Below are positions 11,904 through 46,500 of a DNA stretch of 64,000 nt, one piece after another. The translations under genes were made by a program, and so were the position numbers. How positions within the stretch are numbered: position 1 is the first letter of the stretch; each line of letters begins with the position of its first letter. A model generated the notes under the pieces. The model was not told the origin of the DNA, did not search any database, and worked only from the letters and a program-made list of their open reading frames with translations. The DNA is from Mastigias papua (lineage: Eukaryota; Cnidaria; Scyphozoa; Rhizostomeae; Mastigiidae): assembly GCA_964019165.1 (NCBI GenBank), contig OZ025272.1, positions 17,372,093-17,436,092 on the forward strand, read 5' to 3'.

Positions 11904-11921
11904 TAATGGGTATCTGCTACC
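11904..11921 (-). repeat. Right terminal inverted repeat of the Kolobok-like element
   Basis: TAATGGGTATCTGCTACC, followed by TTAA at 11922-11925. Mirror of 9121-9138. Confidence 0.9.
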
Positions 11922-11971
11922 TTAAAGATATTTTCATCAGCTTTTCAAACTCTGTTTCACTACCTTTAGAT

Positions 11972-12283
11972 CAGTGGTGTCGTCCTAAAATCGTAAGAAG
12001 GGGGGCTGTTCATGAAGAAATCTTGGACCACACCCTTTATGAATGCAACTTTTCTTGGTCACGCCCTTTTCATAGCTGCCAATCCTCAGGGAATATGAAT
12101 CCTACTGGCTAGTACTGTGAAAAAGATGCTATGACTAAAAGTACTCCTTTTGTAGCCATGTCTTGTTATGTGATATGTAGAAAAAGGATGGATTCTTTAA
12201 AGGGGGACTGAGCCCCCCTAAAATATCCAAAATTTTAAGAAGGGGGGCTAAGCCCCCCTGAGCCCCTTTCCACGACACCCCTG
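11972..12283. mobile_element. hAT-like MITE
   Basis: The 312-bp element starts CAGTGGTGTCG and ends CGACACCCCTG, with internal G-runs and C-runs and no ORF. It is flanked by near-identical 8-bp repeats, CTTTAGAT (11964-11971) and CTTTAAAT (12284-12291). CAG...CTG termini with 8-bp duplications are typical of hAT elements. It splits the minus-strand LINE remnant on its two sides. Confidence 0.8.
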
Positions 12284-12870
12284 CTTTAAATACCAGTCGC
12301 AATGCTCTTTCTCGGACGAGATTTGACTTCGAATTTAACATCCTATCATGGAACATCCATCCTAAAAGGGGACAATAGTTAATCTGTAACTGAATGAAAG
12401 AGTTCATTAAAATTTCCATTTGATAGGATCGATATAGGCGGACAAGCGAGCAAGTGTGTGGGGCTTTTGATTGGCCTTTTTGCACAAATCTTCAACATGC
12501 TTTCTGAAGCTTAGTTTCTTACCAAAAGTTATGCCTATCAGTTTTTCATAATCACTTTCATCGATTGTCAGATTCTAATTGTAACTGTTGCTTTGGAGCA
12601 TTTATCACCAAATATCATAGGGTGGCACTTGTCATAGTTTCAACTAATTGTCAGAAAACCATCGTGCAACCAAGGTACGGTACAGTCAGTTTCTAATTGT
12701 CTAACAATAGTTTCAAGAGCTGAATGGCATGCAAAGATAGTTGCATCATTAGCATAGTTACAGATGTTAGTCCATCTAACAAACACGAAAATATAATTTA
12801 TAAATACATTAAATAGTATATTAAATAGTAAAGGCCCAAGATCTCGCTGTCTAAGCGAAAGATATTGCAC
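12284..12870 (-). pseudogene. LINE reverse transcriptase remnant
   Basis: Minus-strand pieces read LGPLLFNILFNVFINYIF then YANDAT (a decayed YADDT catalytic motif, about 12755-12738), then YCPLLGWMFHDRMLN and RERALRLVF. This is the palm-to-thumb order of a LINE RT. It is frameshifted and the catalytic motif is mutated. Its downstream continuation is interrupted by the hAT MITE (11972-12283) and the Kolobok-like element (9121-11921), and seems to resume below 9120. Confidence 0.75.
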
Positions 12871-12977
12871 TTCAGTGCTATGTTTACTACCTCTTAGGCA
12901 GCTGTCATTTATAATGGAAGAATTTTATTATAAATAATAAATAATTATTATTATCATAATTTTATAATGGAAGAATA

Positions 12978-13662
12978 CAGGGGTGGAAGAATTTTTGAGA
13001 CGAATGGAAAAGTTTTCTTGCCCCATTCACTATATCTAATAATATTTGAAACCCCATTTTTAAAAGATTTCATACCCCATGATATTGCTAATCATGTCAT
13101 GCATCCATATTCTTTTTACTTATAAGTATATTATATATATAAATATATTATGTTGAGTTCTCCATATGATTTGTTGCAATGGTGAGAGGTTGTCTCAAAA
13201 AGTTGGGAAAAGGAAATTTTGAAATTGTGACGATGACAGAACATTTATCAGAAGAAAATTTTGCAAAAGCTGCAATATCCCATATTAGACGATTAACAAA
13301 TTTGAAAGAAAATGGTGTTTTGCTGCTGAAGCTGTGGGCATTATTGAACCACTGATTGATTTTGGATTTGGATCAAGAGCTGGAAAATACCAAAGATGCC
13401 AAATGGATGTAAAAAAAGTAAGCTGGAAAAGTAAGGGAAGTAAAGAAACAAAGAGCATTTACTAAGTCTGTTCAAACATCGTCTCTTATACACTCATAAG
13501 AAAAGGATAACATTATACAATTAACGTATACATTATGTTTATGGTATGAATGTTTTTAAAAAATGTGATATCCCAACATTTGGCTTAGCAAATAATATTT
13601 GATAACCCAATAAAACAAAGGAAAAAAAATTTCATGCCCCTCCAAAAACTTTTCCACCCCTG
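12978..13662. mobile_element. DNA transposon remnant with CAGGGGTGGAA inverted termini
   Basis: The left end CAGGGGTGGAAGAATTTTTG (12978 on) is mirrored by AAAACTTTTCCACCCCTG ending at 13662. TA flanks both sides (12976-12977 and 13663-13664). Internal GCCCC/GGGGC-type words near both ends are also inverted. No intact ORF is present. The superfamily is uncertain: TA flanks suggest Tc1/mariner, while the termini look hAT-like. Confidence 0.65.
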
Positions 13663-14040
13663 TACCCAGAATTAAAAATGACTGCTCCCTTACAATCACT
13701 CACAAACCTAAAGAGTTCCGCTTTTTTCTGTAACCTCTGTATGGATTGTAAACGCGAATTACCCGCGCTTGGTTGTTTAGTTTGGATTGTGAAATGAAAG
13801 TAGCTGGTAAAGTGAAGTGAGTGAAGTAGCAAGTGATGTTCACGCAGAGCATATTTTGACGAGAAAATCAACGCAAATAATAAGGACCATTTTAGAACTA
13901 TCCATACTCAATCTTGTGTTGCTACACAAGTTGCTAAGAAAAGCATCAATGTCTTTTGCATGACAAAAAAGCGTTGGATTTAGGCCATATAGGCGACATA
14001 CAGCGAACATTAAACAGCTGCAGTAGAAAATTAGAGGGAA

Positions 14041-35850
<21,810 letters not shown>

Positions 35851-37516
35851 GGAATTTTTGCTTTAGTTTATGTTGTATTTAGTGCGGATAACTTGTTAGT
35901 AGCAAGAGAATTTTTGAAAACCATTAACAGGTTTAAGGAAGAGAAATTTCCTTAGACGAGCATATGATTATCTTAAGGGGAATCGTTTTCTCATTTTACG
36001 AGACTTAGATATGTTGCATGAAAGTTTAATTATCAAGTTACTTCATTAATTAGGTAGTCTGTAAAATAGTCATAATTTACTATGGTACGATGTTAATTAT
36101 CTTTTGGAATTTTTTGTTTGTAATTGCACAGTATCTAGTCAAATGGATTTGATATTATATGGCATAGTTAGTAAGCTACTACGAATTTTCGAATTTCGAA
36201 GTGAGAATAGCAATAGCATTTCGAATTTCGAAGTGAGAATAGCAATAGCATTTCGAATTTTCGTATGTATCCAACAGTTTCTTGGGAGTCCAATTCCTAT
36301 CAATCGCAAATTATTGAAAAGTTTCTTGGCTTGAAAAACGTAAGATTAATTTTTTTAACGTTCTACTGTTGGCTTCTAACATTTTTAGCAAAAATATACA
36401 TCTGATAGTTATTTGATAAAACTATTACTAGATTTCTTGACTAAAAATGCTTTTGGCATCAAATACCAGGAAAACACGGTACGAAAAGCCGCATTGCCTT
36501 GTTTTGGAAATGGAAACAAATCCTTTATCAATTTTTGATATTTCACAGCTCTGATTGACATTTTTTGTAGCAATATGTGCTGTAAAATTCTGTTAAGTCT
36601 TGCTGGAAGAAAATGTAAATGCGCTCGAGACATTCATGACTGCAAAGTAGAAAGAATGTCAATTTAGTCTTGTGTGTCTAATGTACTGGAACTGTCCTAT
36701 ATTGTAGGGATATCTTGTTAATGATTATACTTATTGTTCTGCAATGTCTTCTAGTTTTTTGCAACATTCCAGATTGATCGAGTCTAGAATATGACACCCA
36801 CAAGCACTTGTGGTATGTATAACCCTAGGGAGCCATACTTTCTCTCGATGGCCCTGGCAGCTGTTGATATTGATCTTAGGTTATATTCACTCTTGTTATT
36901 ATTCGCGTAAGAATCTGAGACGTTGGGGACATTACATTTTCAAATAGAACTCATTTCTATTTGACTGGGGCATCGGGGACTTCAGAGAAAGCTTATGAAA
37001 ACATGTTCACACTTATCGTAAAATACGTAAGAAGCAGGTTAGCCGCCGACGTCACTGACCTTTACAACTAGTGTGAACCAGGCTTTAGCCAGAGAGCCGT
37101 GGATTAATGTCATATGCATGAGTATCAACTGCTACTCTTCATTGGCGAATAAACTAATGGGAGGGGAAGTATATTGGTTTTATGAAAATTTTCCCACCAC
37201 CGAGCATTTTAAAACTTCCACTCATTACTTGCCCTGTTTGTAGATATAAGCAGGATCTTTCTTGCCAAGGAAATCTTGTTTGGAACCTTCATGTTTGTTT
37301 CTACAGATAGGACTATTATTATCTAGCCATAAAGGATATAAATCTATGATTTTGAAGTTAGGGCAACTTTTGCTAAACTGTATCGTTGCAGTAACTTTAG
37401 AGATTTGACCCACACTGTTTACTTCAGCATTGAAGAGAAGGCAGACCACTAAGGCGGATGCACATAGTAGCCTCGTATAGAAACTACTAAATGTCTAATG
37501 GTAGTGAGGCTCCAAG
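35851..37516. other. Intergenic region between TRPC4AP and UBA3
   Basis: 1.67 kb with no recognised gene. It holds a perfect tandem duplication of a 32-bp unit at 36191-36254 (GAATTTCGAAGTGAG start) followed by a third partial copy. The UBA3 promoter should lie near its right end. A 74-codon minus-strand frame at 37225-37449 was not recognised. Confidence 0.6.
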
Positions 37517-40500
37517 ATGGAGGTCGATGACCAGGACGACGAATCAATGGCAAGGTAAATTCACTGAAGTGGTATTCTGTCACTGCGTTTGTAAGTGTAA
37601 TTGGGCGATATAGTTGGGATTTCTGTATTTAAAAATTTATATTTTGAATGTGCCAAGAACTGCTAGATGCACTGGAAGCTATGCCATGAAATGTATAGCT
37701 TCCCAGCATGCAGAGAAATCAATCTCCAGAGTTTTATATTCTGTCTTAATTTAGTGAATAAAAGTGGAAAAGTTTATTTCTCTTTAATATTACTGGATAA
37801 AAGTACAGTTGAATATAAACTAATATCTGTCTGAAGTTTTTTATTTGTAATTTTATGTCAAGCACGTCATAACTAACTATCATTCAAATACGGCTTCTTT
37901 GTAGTTAGAACTTTTGTATTTGTATGTTTTATTAAAGCATGTCAATTGGCGCAACATGCATTGAAAAAGAAGATGCAGCAAGGCGTTGGATGCATGTACG
38001 GTCAGTTGTAGAAAGAGATGGACCCCTTGCAGACCCTGGGTTTGAGTTGACTGAGAATGTAATTTGTAATTTAAACATAATTTTTCTTGACCTTTTGGCA
38101 CTTGATAAATATTTCTTTTTCATTATTTAACCTATTGAATTTACTTATTTAAATGATTAAGTGATAGTTTTACTTCTTTCTGTGATATTTTTGTCGTTAT
38201 TATTACCATATAGTCATATCTTCAATTGATTGCCAGTTATGGTAATTCAAGCTTTGAAAATGTCTTAAAATACACTGTGGACTTCGCTCAGCCAGGTAGT
38301 CTGCAGGTGGCTACGTGGATACATACAATACGTACAAGAATTAAAGAAAAAAGAGAAAATGGCAAGTGATACATTGATCAGTATGACAGCAATCCAGGAT
38401 TGTACATGAATCTTTATTCCAACAATGGCAATAGATACGTAGTTCAAATGTCAATAGTGGCAACTTTTTGAAGTGTGTGGTTTCTGGTGCTGGAGTCCTA
38501 AGTTGGGTCCTTTAGCATGTCCATGAAACTTAGTGATAGCTGATCAAAAGCCCCTAAAGTGCTAACAGATAAGTTGACATACCTCAGTAAAGAGATGTTC
38601 CCATTGCCTGATTATGTCATAATACTTTGCATGTTTCCTATGAGAATGTTTCCTTATATTTGATTAACATCCTACCATTAGTTCCAGAATATAGAGACAT
38701 TTATTTGGAAGGACTGGAGGTAGATCAAGGTGAAAACTGTCACCTGTTTTTGCCCAAGGATTATTAAAGCCAGGAAAGTCAGCATCGACAATAGTATAAC
38801 AAATGGACTGAAAAGAATGACGGTTGGAAGTTAAGGATAGAATCATGACACCAAGTATTTCAAGCCTTGTACTAGATATGTATTGCAACCTGAAACGACA
38901 TGAAGGGAAGTTTCAGGCAGTAGACAGAATGAACAATTGGAAGTTGGTGACATGAAGTTTCTTGGAAGTTGAAAGAGAGTTGTTACTTTAACAGATCGTA
39001 AAGTTAAAGATATTCTTAGGCAGACTTCATAATTTCTAGCATACTGGGTGCACTCATTGAGAGACTGATAAACTTTATCGCAGAATACTTAGCCTATAGG
39101 TGCAATAATGGGATGATAGTCATTGACTTTGCAGTCACTATTTATCTTAATATTGGACTCGAAGCCAACAGTTAACTCAAGCAGGTGCAAAGTGGTATTA
39201 TTTGGGGTCATTCATTTAGTACGTACACACAAAGGGGGAGGGGGGTCAAGCAAATGCGTACAAATGCATACAAGGGGGGAGGGGGATTGACATGTGAAGT
39301 ACGTACGCAAAGCAAAAACTTATCAGCTTTTTCCATACATCCTGCAATATTTTCATTTGCAAAGGTCCCCAGACATTTAATTAATGTAGTATGTCTTCAG
39401 TTGAGATTACTTCTAGCACAGGGGTGTCAATCATACGGCCCGCAGGCCAAATCTGTCAATGCCCCTATTACCTAGCCCTCTCGGGTTCCATCAACCTACC
39501 CGGTCATTGTGGCACCTTGTTATACCCTATGTGGCCCTTGGGCCAAATGAATTTGACAGCCCCTGTTCTAGTATAATGCTATTTTGTTTGAACAATATTA
39601 TAGATTTTTTATGAAATACATGTGAAGTGATCATTTTAATTTCTCGTGAATGCTTAAAATATCTATCTCCGTGGTTTTGAATGTCTAGAAACTTTCTTTT
39701 AGAGATGAGGGGGGAGTCAAACAACCAGGAGTACATATGCAAAAAGGGGGATGAGTATCAAGTGTACGTGTGCATACGAGGGGGAAGGGGGGTCAAATTT
39801 TAGCCAATTTAGAGCGTACATACTAATTGAATGACCCCTTTAGAATAAAGAGGCAAGTTCTCGCCTGAGAGAATCACCAGTAATCAACGATAGGGATGGA
39901 AAAGAATGAAGGTCTGCATATGATGAATTATCCATTAACATAGATGGTATTTTAGAAATATGCAAAAGAATCAAGTTATGACACCAGGTATACCTGGCAT
40001 CTTTCAGGTAGAACTTACAACTAGACACAATGTGCTGGAGACTTTTGTCTGCTGCCTATTGTACTGAACCTCACTCGTCAGTGAAGCAAAACAGTGGCTC
40101 AATATGAACAGTGGACTTAGTTTAGACATACTTGTGATTTGTTTTGTTTGTGAATGACATCATTCATATATGTTTAAATGAAGCCCCAAAGTTTTGACTT
40201 TAGTACCTTACACTTCTTTCTTTACTATTTTGGTTTCAGAATTTCAAGTTCTTTCAAGAGAATGCGAAAATTCTTGTTATTGGAGCTGGTGGCCTAGGTT
40301 GTGAGCTTTTAAAAGACTTGGTATGACAGCTTTTTCTATGTTCTTCAAAATTTGACTTTAGTCATTACTTATTGCTAAGTTCATGGTTTTGCTATTCGAC
40401 TGTTATTCAAGCATTTTTCAACTGTTGTTTTTATTTGATGTAAATTTATCATGTGGTAGGTTTCTTAAATACATTGCAAATACAAATAAATGAAGTGAGA

Positions 40501-43500
40501 TCTGTATAAATCCAGGCATTCATGGGAAGATTATGGTAGGAGTGCTAGATATCACACACTTAAAGCCACCTAGGCATGTGGTGGCATGTAGAGTCCCCTT
40601 GTACTTGTGCATATATGGCCCAATAGCAGTGTCCCATGTATATATGGATTCCTTCATCTAGTCAACATTAGATCCAAGTCATTTATAGAGCTTGCAGATA
40701 TAATCTGCCTTTAGTAACTATTTATCTAATGCTTTGAGGTGTTGAGTATATCATAAGTGTTGAAATAGTTATACTTTTGCCCCATTCATATTATATGCCA
40801 TTTTTGGACAAAAACAAATATCTTTAGCTCCATTTTTGGCTTTGTTTTCATGTTACTCCATCCCCAAACAGAGCTAAATGAAATCACAGATAAAAAGAAG
40901 CTAATTGAAAATAGAGCTGAAAAAACTATGGATATTTTTGGCCCTGCCCACACTGTTTTTAGCTTTGCATTCATATTACCCTAATATAGAAGATGCCTTG
41001 AATCAGATGTGTTTCTGAGGACAAGTGTGAACACTGATTGATAGATATCTGTTGTTGTTTGAAAACAGAGTACTATGAACAGAGAAGAAAAACAAGTTCC
41101 ATTTATGAGAGTGAAAGTGAATCAAAATGAAACCTAAGTAATGATGACAAAGTGGCACCCAATGAAGGCTTACCACTTCAATTCAATGAAGGCATGTGAT
41201 ATTTTGCACTCCTAGGAAGTTGCAGGCATATGCCAGGGCATGTGTGTATGATTGCATGCCTTTCCCATGTAAGCCTGAAATTATAAGTTTTGTTTGTAAT
41301 CTTTAATGTAGTATTAATTATAACATTGATTAAACCTTTTTGTAATCAAATTTATATTATGATGACATAGCTTTTATATTTTATGGATTTAGTATGAAAT
41401 ATTGCAATATTTCAGCTTTATTGATTGTAAAAAATGATAGGAACTCTCCAGATATTTACAGGCCAGATATTGTAAGATATATACCAATCATAAAGTATTA
41501 GTTTTTCCTTTTAAGATTCCCAATTTGATTTCCTCAGTAATTGAATCATATTTAGTTGGTTTCTAGCAAATGTCATGCAGTTTTGTTTTCAAAGAATTTG
41601 GTATTGTTGTGTAGCTGTACTGTTTGTTTGCTCAAGTTTGAAAGAGTTTATCAGACATATTCCAAATATGTATTAACTTTGACACAAAATTTGCTATTAT
41701 TGGAAAATTTAAGATCCATGTTACTGTTCTCTCATTTTCTAGTTGTATACTTGTATTGTTGAATTTTATTATAAGTGAAATCACATAATTGTGTAATTGC
41801 ATTTTAGGCCTTGATGGGTTTTGTTAGCATTGAAGTTATTGACATGGATATAATTGATTTATCAAACTTGAACCGTCAATTTCTGTTCAGGTAGTATTCA
41901 TTACTATTTGTACTTATTGATGAGGGTCCCATCAGATTTAAGAACCATGTTAATCCTGCGTATAGTGACAATTTCATTTCTGTAGAACACTGAAAGTGAA
42001 GCCATTGCATTATAGGATTTGATTAGGCCTAATATGTTAAATTTAGAAAAATAAAGTCAGTACAGAGATTACTTTTATCTAGCATTATTAGTAGATAAAT
42101 TTTATTATACCTTATACATAATCATACTGAGAGAAAAAAGGGAAGTTGTTGTTGATGTTTTGTACGTTGACTTGTTCTTATTATTTTAAGGCCTAGAGAT
42201 GTAAACCGACCAAAAGCAGTTGTTGCTGCTGAATTTATAAACAACCGAGTTCAAGGTTGTAAGGTAATCCCGTATCCTTTTCTTCTGCATTGCATTGTGA
42301 TGATGACAATGATGATGATGATGATGATGATGTTGATGATGATGATGATAATGTCTTGAAATGACATGGTGATATAAGATGTTTTCCAGTATTTTTAGGT
42401 TTAAGAAGACCTTCTTTAAAAGTGTTTTCATCCTAAGCACTTTTGAGACTATACATGTTAGGAAAGTTTGAGAGAAATTTTGATTCACCTTAAATCATGG
42501 TATAGTCATTATAACAGGATACAAGATAAAGATGAATCATTTTATGCTGGTGAGTTAAATCCAATGCGTTTTCACTTTCGTACTCAATATGAATCACCAA
42601 TCTCCAGATGCAAAAGTTCATACATTATGAATATGCTTTGTTGTTTTGGTAAATAAGAATTTCGTCAATGTTTGTTTTACATTAATATCTCATTTGAATC
42701 GATTTTGATGATTTATCATTAATGATAAAAGCTGTTTAAAAGAACTTGTTAATTTTTTATTGAAAACATTATGAATTTACATTATCATGGTATTTGTGAT
42801 CATGTGATCGGTTATTTGATGTTCTGATGAAGTATTTTCATGATTATAAGAGATTTTGTTCAAAGGTTTCAGTATAGTTGTTTGTGGCCTGGATTCAATT
42901 GTTGCTAGGAGATGGATCAATGGCATGTTGGTATGTTTTGCAAAGTATATGGAATCCTAGTTTTACCTTTTTGCGATTTCTAACTGTCACTTTCATCGAT
43001 GCCTTGACATATTTCCTGTAGGCGCTGTTGGCACAAGGTTCGTTCAGCAAAAACATAATATATTTTTAAATTTATCTATGCTAAATTATTTCCTCCATAA
43101 CTTTCCTAATAGTAATTGTAGTCAAAACTTATGAGATTATTCAACGTAACCAAAGTGTGCTATTTTGTAGTAAGGTATTATTTCTTGAATAGTTTGTTGC
43201 TACTACAGAACTTCACTACAGCACGAAAAAGAGGCAAGATTTTTTACACGTAAAGTATGTGTAAAAAATGTTGCCACTTTTTCGTGCTGTAGTATTTTTT
43301 CTTCTACAATCATCTAATTAGGACTGTTAAATTTTCAGTTCAATCCTACTTTGGAGTCAGCAACTCCTTCGCAGTAATATCAATTGATCTTGCAAAGTAT
43401 TTGCATAAAAATCATTGAATGGTCTATTGGTACTTTGGTGTCTCAAAATTCACTATCGCTCGAAAAAGCGGGAACATTCTTTAGCATAGTGAAAAGGTTT

Positions 43501-46500
43501 ATCACCGCTCGACTCTCTTCAGATTATGAAACGTCGGATAACAACCGAAAGGTGAACTGAAAAATATAGCCAGATGCAGATATGTATTTACCAGCTAGCT
43601 ATATATTTCGGTTCTCCGTTCGGTCTTTATCCAACGTTTGATAATCTGATTAGTGTGTGATGAAAGAAAGCTATGCAGTATGCATAAAGAATGTTCCCAC
43701 TCTTTCAAGCGACAGAAAAGTCTTTGAATCATATATTTTGTGATGAAAATATACCAGCTATGCACTACTAAAATTCTCATTTAATAAACCATAAAGATTC
43801 TTTTAGCGGAATTTATGCATCATCAGCTTGTTAGTTTGAGTAGCCTGCAAATTTGTTTTTATTTCCAGTATTGAATAGACACCCCAATCTTTTGAGCACT
43901 CACGCATGCTAATAGCAACCTCTCTTTGATGGTTATTATTGTGGTAGAAAATATAAAGAAATTAAAGAGTATGTTTGGAGTCTGTCTCTTGGAATAACTG
44001 ATGATGGCACAGGAGATCTATCAAATTTGAAAATGAGTGCTTCCTCTTTTAAAACCATCACAAATAAAGAGCTTTGGAAAATCGTAGATGTTGTATAGAA
44101 CGTTCTAAGTTCTTTCAGGGAAACTTGTTGTAATAGATATAGATTAGGCCATCGTCTAACTTTGGTGTTTCCTGAATTACAGAACAGTTTGTTACAATAT
44201 AATGATGATGGCGAAGTTATTGGGGGTGTTGTTCCTCTGGTTGATGGTGGAACTGAAGGTATTGTCTGAATTATATACACTGTTCGTAGGTAAATGATGA
44301 AATCATACAACCAGGGAATATGATTTGTGATTGCAGTTTTATTACTATCTTGTATTATGATGGGTGTTTTTTGTCATCTGTTTATTTTAGATATCTAAGA
44401 TGGTACAGAGCTATGCAATGTGAAGAATTGCGAACTATCAGAAGTAGCTCAACAAGAACAGGTCATGAGTTACAACAGAGCTACTACTGAGTTTTGAAGA
44501 ATTACGTTTTTTGTTGCTCTGTCTTTTAGGCTTCAAAGGAAACACAAGAGTAATAATTCCAGGAATAACCGCTTGCATTGAATGCAACTTGGATCTCTTT
44601 CCACCACAGGCATGCATTAATATTTTCATTCCGATCAAGTTTGTTTTCCTTTATAAGAGCAATGTTTTATTGCCCGTTTAGCAGAAAGGCATATTTAATA
44701 ATGGATAATTTTCTTATTTTTAATTAGATTACGTTTCCAATGTGTACGATTGCAAATACTCCACGATTGCCAGAGCACTGCGTTGAATATGTTCGCGTTA
44801 TTCAATGGTCGCAAGATCAACCTTTTGGAGGTAGGCAAATTCTTCCGTTGTTAAGTCATTTTTATTATATATTTTGCTGGATTACTATATATTTTCTTGA
44901 TGATCAAAGTCTCAAATATATAACTGCCATTTGTTCTGACTTTTTGAATTAAATTTCTTATTTTAAGAATAGGTTTTCCTAGCTACTTATCCTCATGGAG
45001 ATTTTTCCCATTTAGAAAATGTTGCAATTGATGGGGATGACCCTGTACATATTCAATGGATTTATCAACAGTCTCTCAAAAGAGCTAATAGCTATTCTAT
45101 CAATGGTATTTCCTACCGGTTAACTCAAGGTATGAATCATTATGATGAATTCTATTTTTCCATATTTAATTTCCTGTTGAAATACCTCCAACAGAATTTG
45201 ATAAGTATAGGCACTGTTTGAAAACGTTGTTATTATTGTATGTCGTCATACATTCGTGAAAGTTACGCTATTTTGACTTGATTTTCGTAGTTGTCATGAA
45301 TTTTACCTAAGACATCAAAGGTTGTCATTAACTTGTCTTAGGGGCTCATATGTTATATGTTAACTACTTCATTTGGATGGTTGTCATTCAAATCGAGGCC
45401 ATTTTATGTTAAATTACTTTTTCTAGGAAACTGATTATTGGAAGCTAATGTGAAAAGTCTGTTAGTACTACAGAACTTCACTATAGCACGAAAAAGCGGG
45501 AACATTCTTTTAGCATATTGAAAGCTTTTTTCGTCAGAGTATGAAATATCGGATAACGACCGAAAGGTGAACTGAAATATATATTTCTTCTACATCTGGC
45601 TATATATTTCGGTTCACCTTTCGGTCGCTATCCGACGTTTCATACTCTGACGAGAAAAGCTTTTAGTATGCTAAAAGAATGTCTCCGCTTTTTCGTACTA
45701 TAGTGAAGAAGCTAATGAGGGGATACGATTTGTTTTAAGGAGTTATAAAGAACATTATCCCAGCAGTAGCATCAACCAATGCCGTAATTGCAGGTGACTT
45801 GTTTGTTCATCATATTCATTCATACCCATTTACTGTGATGTTATGTTTACAATTTTTGAGTATATTTCTAGGATTTTTCTTTTTAAGGATTTATGAACTT
45901 TGAAATTTGTGTCATTGAGCTGACATGTATAATTCTAGGATTTTTCTTAAATATAGGCACTCTTTTCTATTGCAGTCTGATTCATCAAAGATTTATCTCT
46001 TTGTTGTGTTGTGATGTTTGTTCTTTTAATATTTGTTGCACAGCTGTTTGCGCTAATGAAGTTTTCAAGTTGGCTACAAGGTATGGCATTCTTGCAATAA
46101 ATTTGCAGGAGTAGAAGTGATTTGTTTATTAATTTACATTATGTTTATTTTGATGGAATGTCATGTATTCTTTGGCTATGCTGCTAGCATAAGTAATATT
46201 ATGTTGTTGATTTTCTTTCAACTTTTTACTTATTGATTTCAATTTTTCATTTCACTTTAGTTGTAGAGTTGATATTATTTTATGACTCTAATCTAGCCAC
46301 AATACTTTTTACCACAGTTACCTTCTTAAATACCCCTAGAAGAGATGGTATAAATCTAGAAAATTCATAATTTTAAGACTCTTGTAAGTTTGCTCTGTTT
46401 TATGTGATTATTTTGTCATTTCAGCTGTTATCCTCTTATGAATAACTACATGGTATTCAATGATACAAATGGGATTTATACATACACGTTTGAAACAGAA

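Larger units (their letters stand above)
9121..11921 (+). mobile_element. Kolobok-like DNA transposon, apparently complete
   Basis: The 18-bp terminal inverted repeat GGTAGCAGATACCCATTA is perfect at 9121-9138 and 11904-11921. TTAA flanks each side (9117-9120 and 11922-11925), giving a 4-bp TTAA target-site duplication. One uninterrupted 606-codon transposase ORF lies inside. TTAA duplications with GG termini are known for the Kolobok superfamily; piggyBac also uses TTAA but its transposase is different. The element interrupts an older LINE remnant. Perfect TIRs and an open ORF suggest recent activity. Confidence 0.85.
39060..40080 (-). pseudogene. Second retrotransposon fragment, split by a MITE
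   Basis: Minus strand. 40080-39842 reads [17 protein letters not shown] ... [12 protein letters not shown]. After the insertion at 39204-39838 it resumes at about 39203-39060 with [14 protein letters not shown]. The join is where the related copy at 7526-8483 reads GDSLRPDL...LYILELTLGFE, so the MITE landed inside this fragment. Confidence 0.75.

Noticed and set aside
9117..11925. piggyBac assignment because of the TTAA sites
   Set aside because: The transposase wording (DGTWQKRG, GDGDSSSY) is not that of piggyBac, and the termini start GGTAG, not CCC.
37225..37449. Minus-strand 74-codon frame upstream of UBA3
   Set aside because: No recognised domain, no splice context, and of a length expected by chance.
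42264..42269. Alternative UBA3 exon 5 donor GTAATC at 42264
   Set aside because: It would drop VIP and put exon 6 out of frame; the donor at 42272 restores the expected VVPHFNKIQD-type wording.
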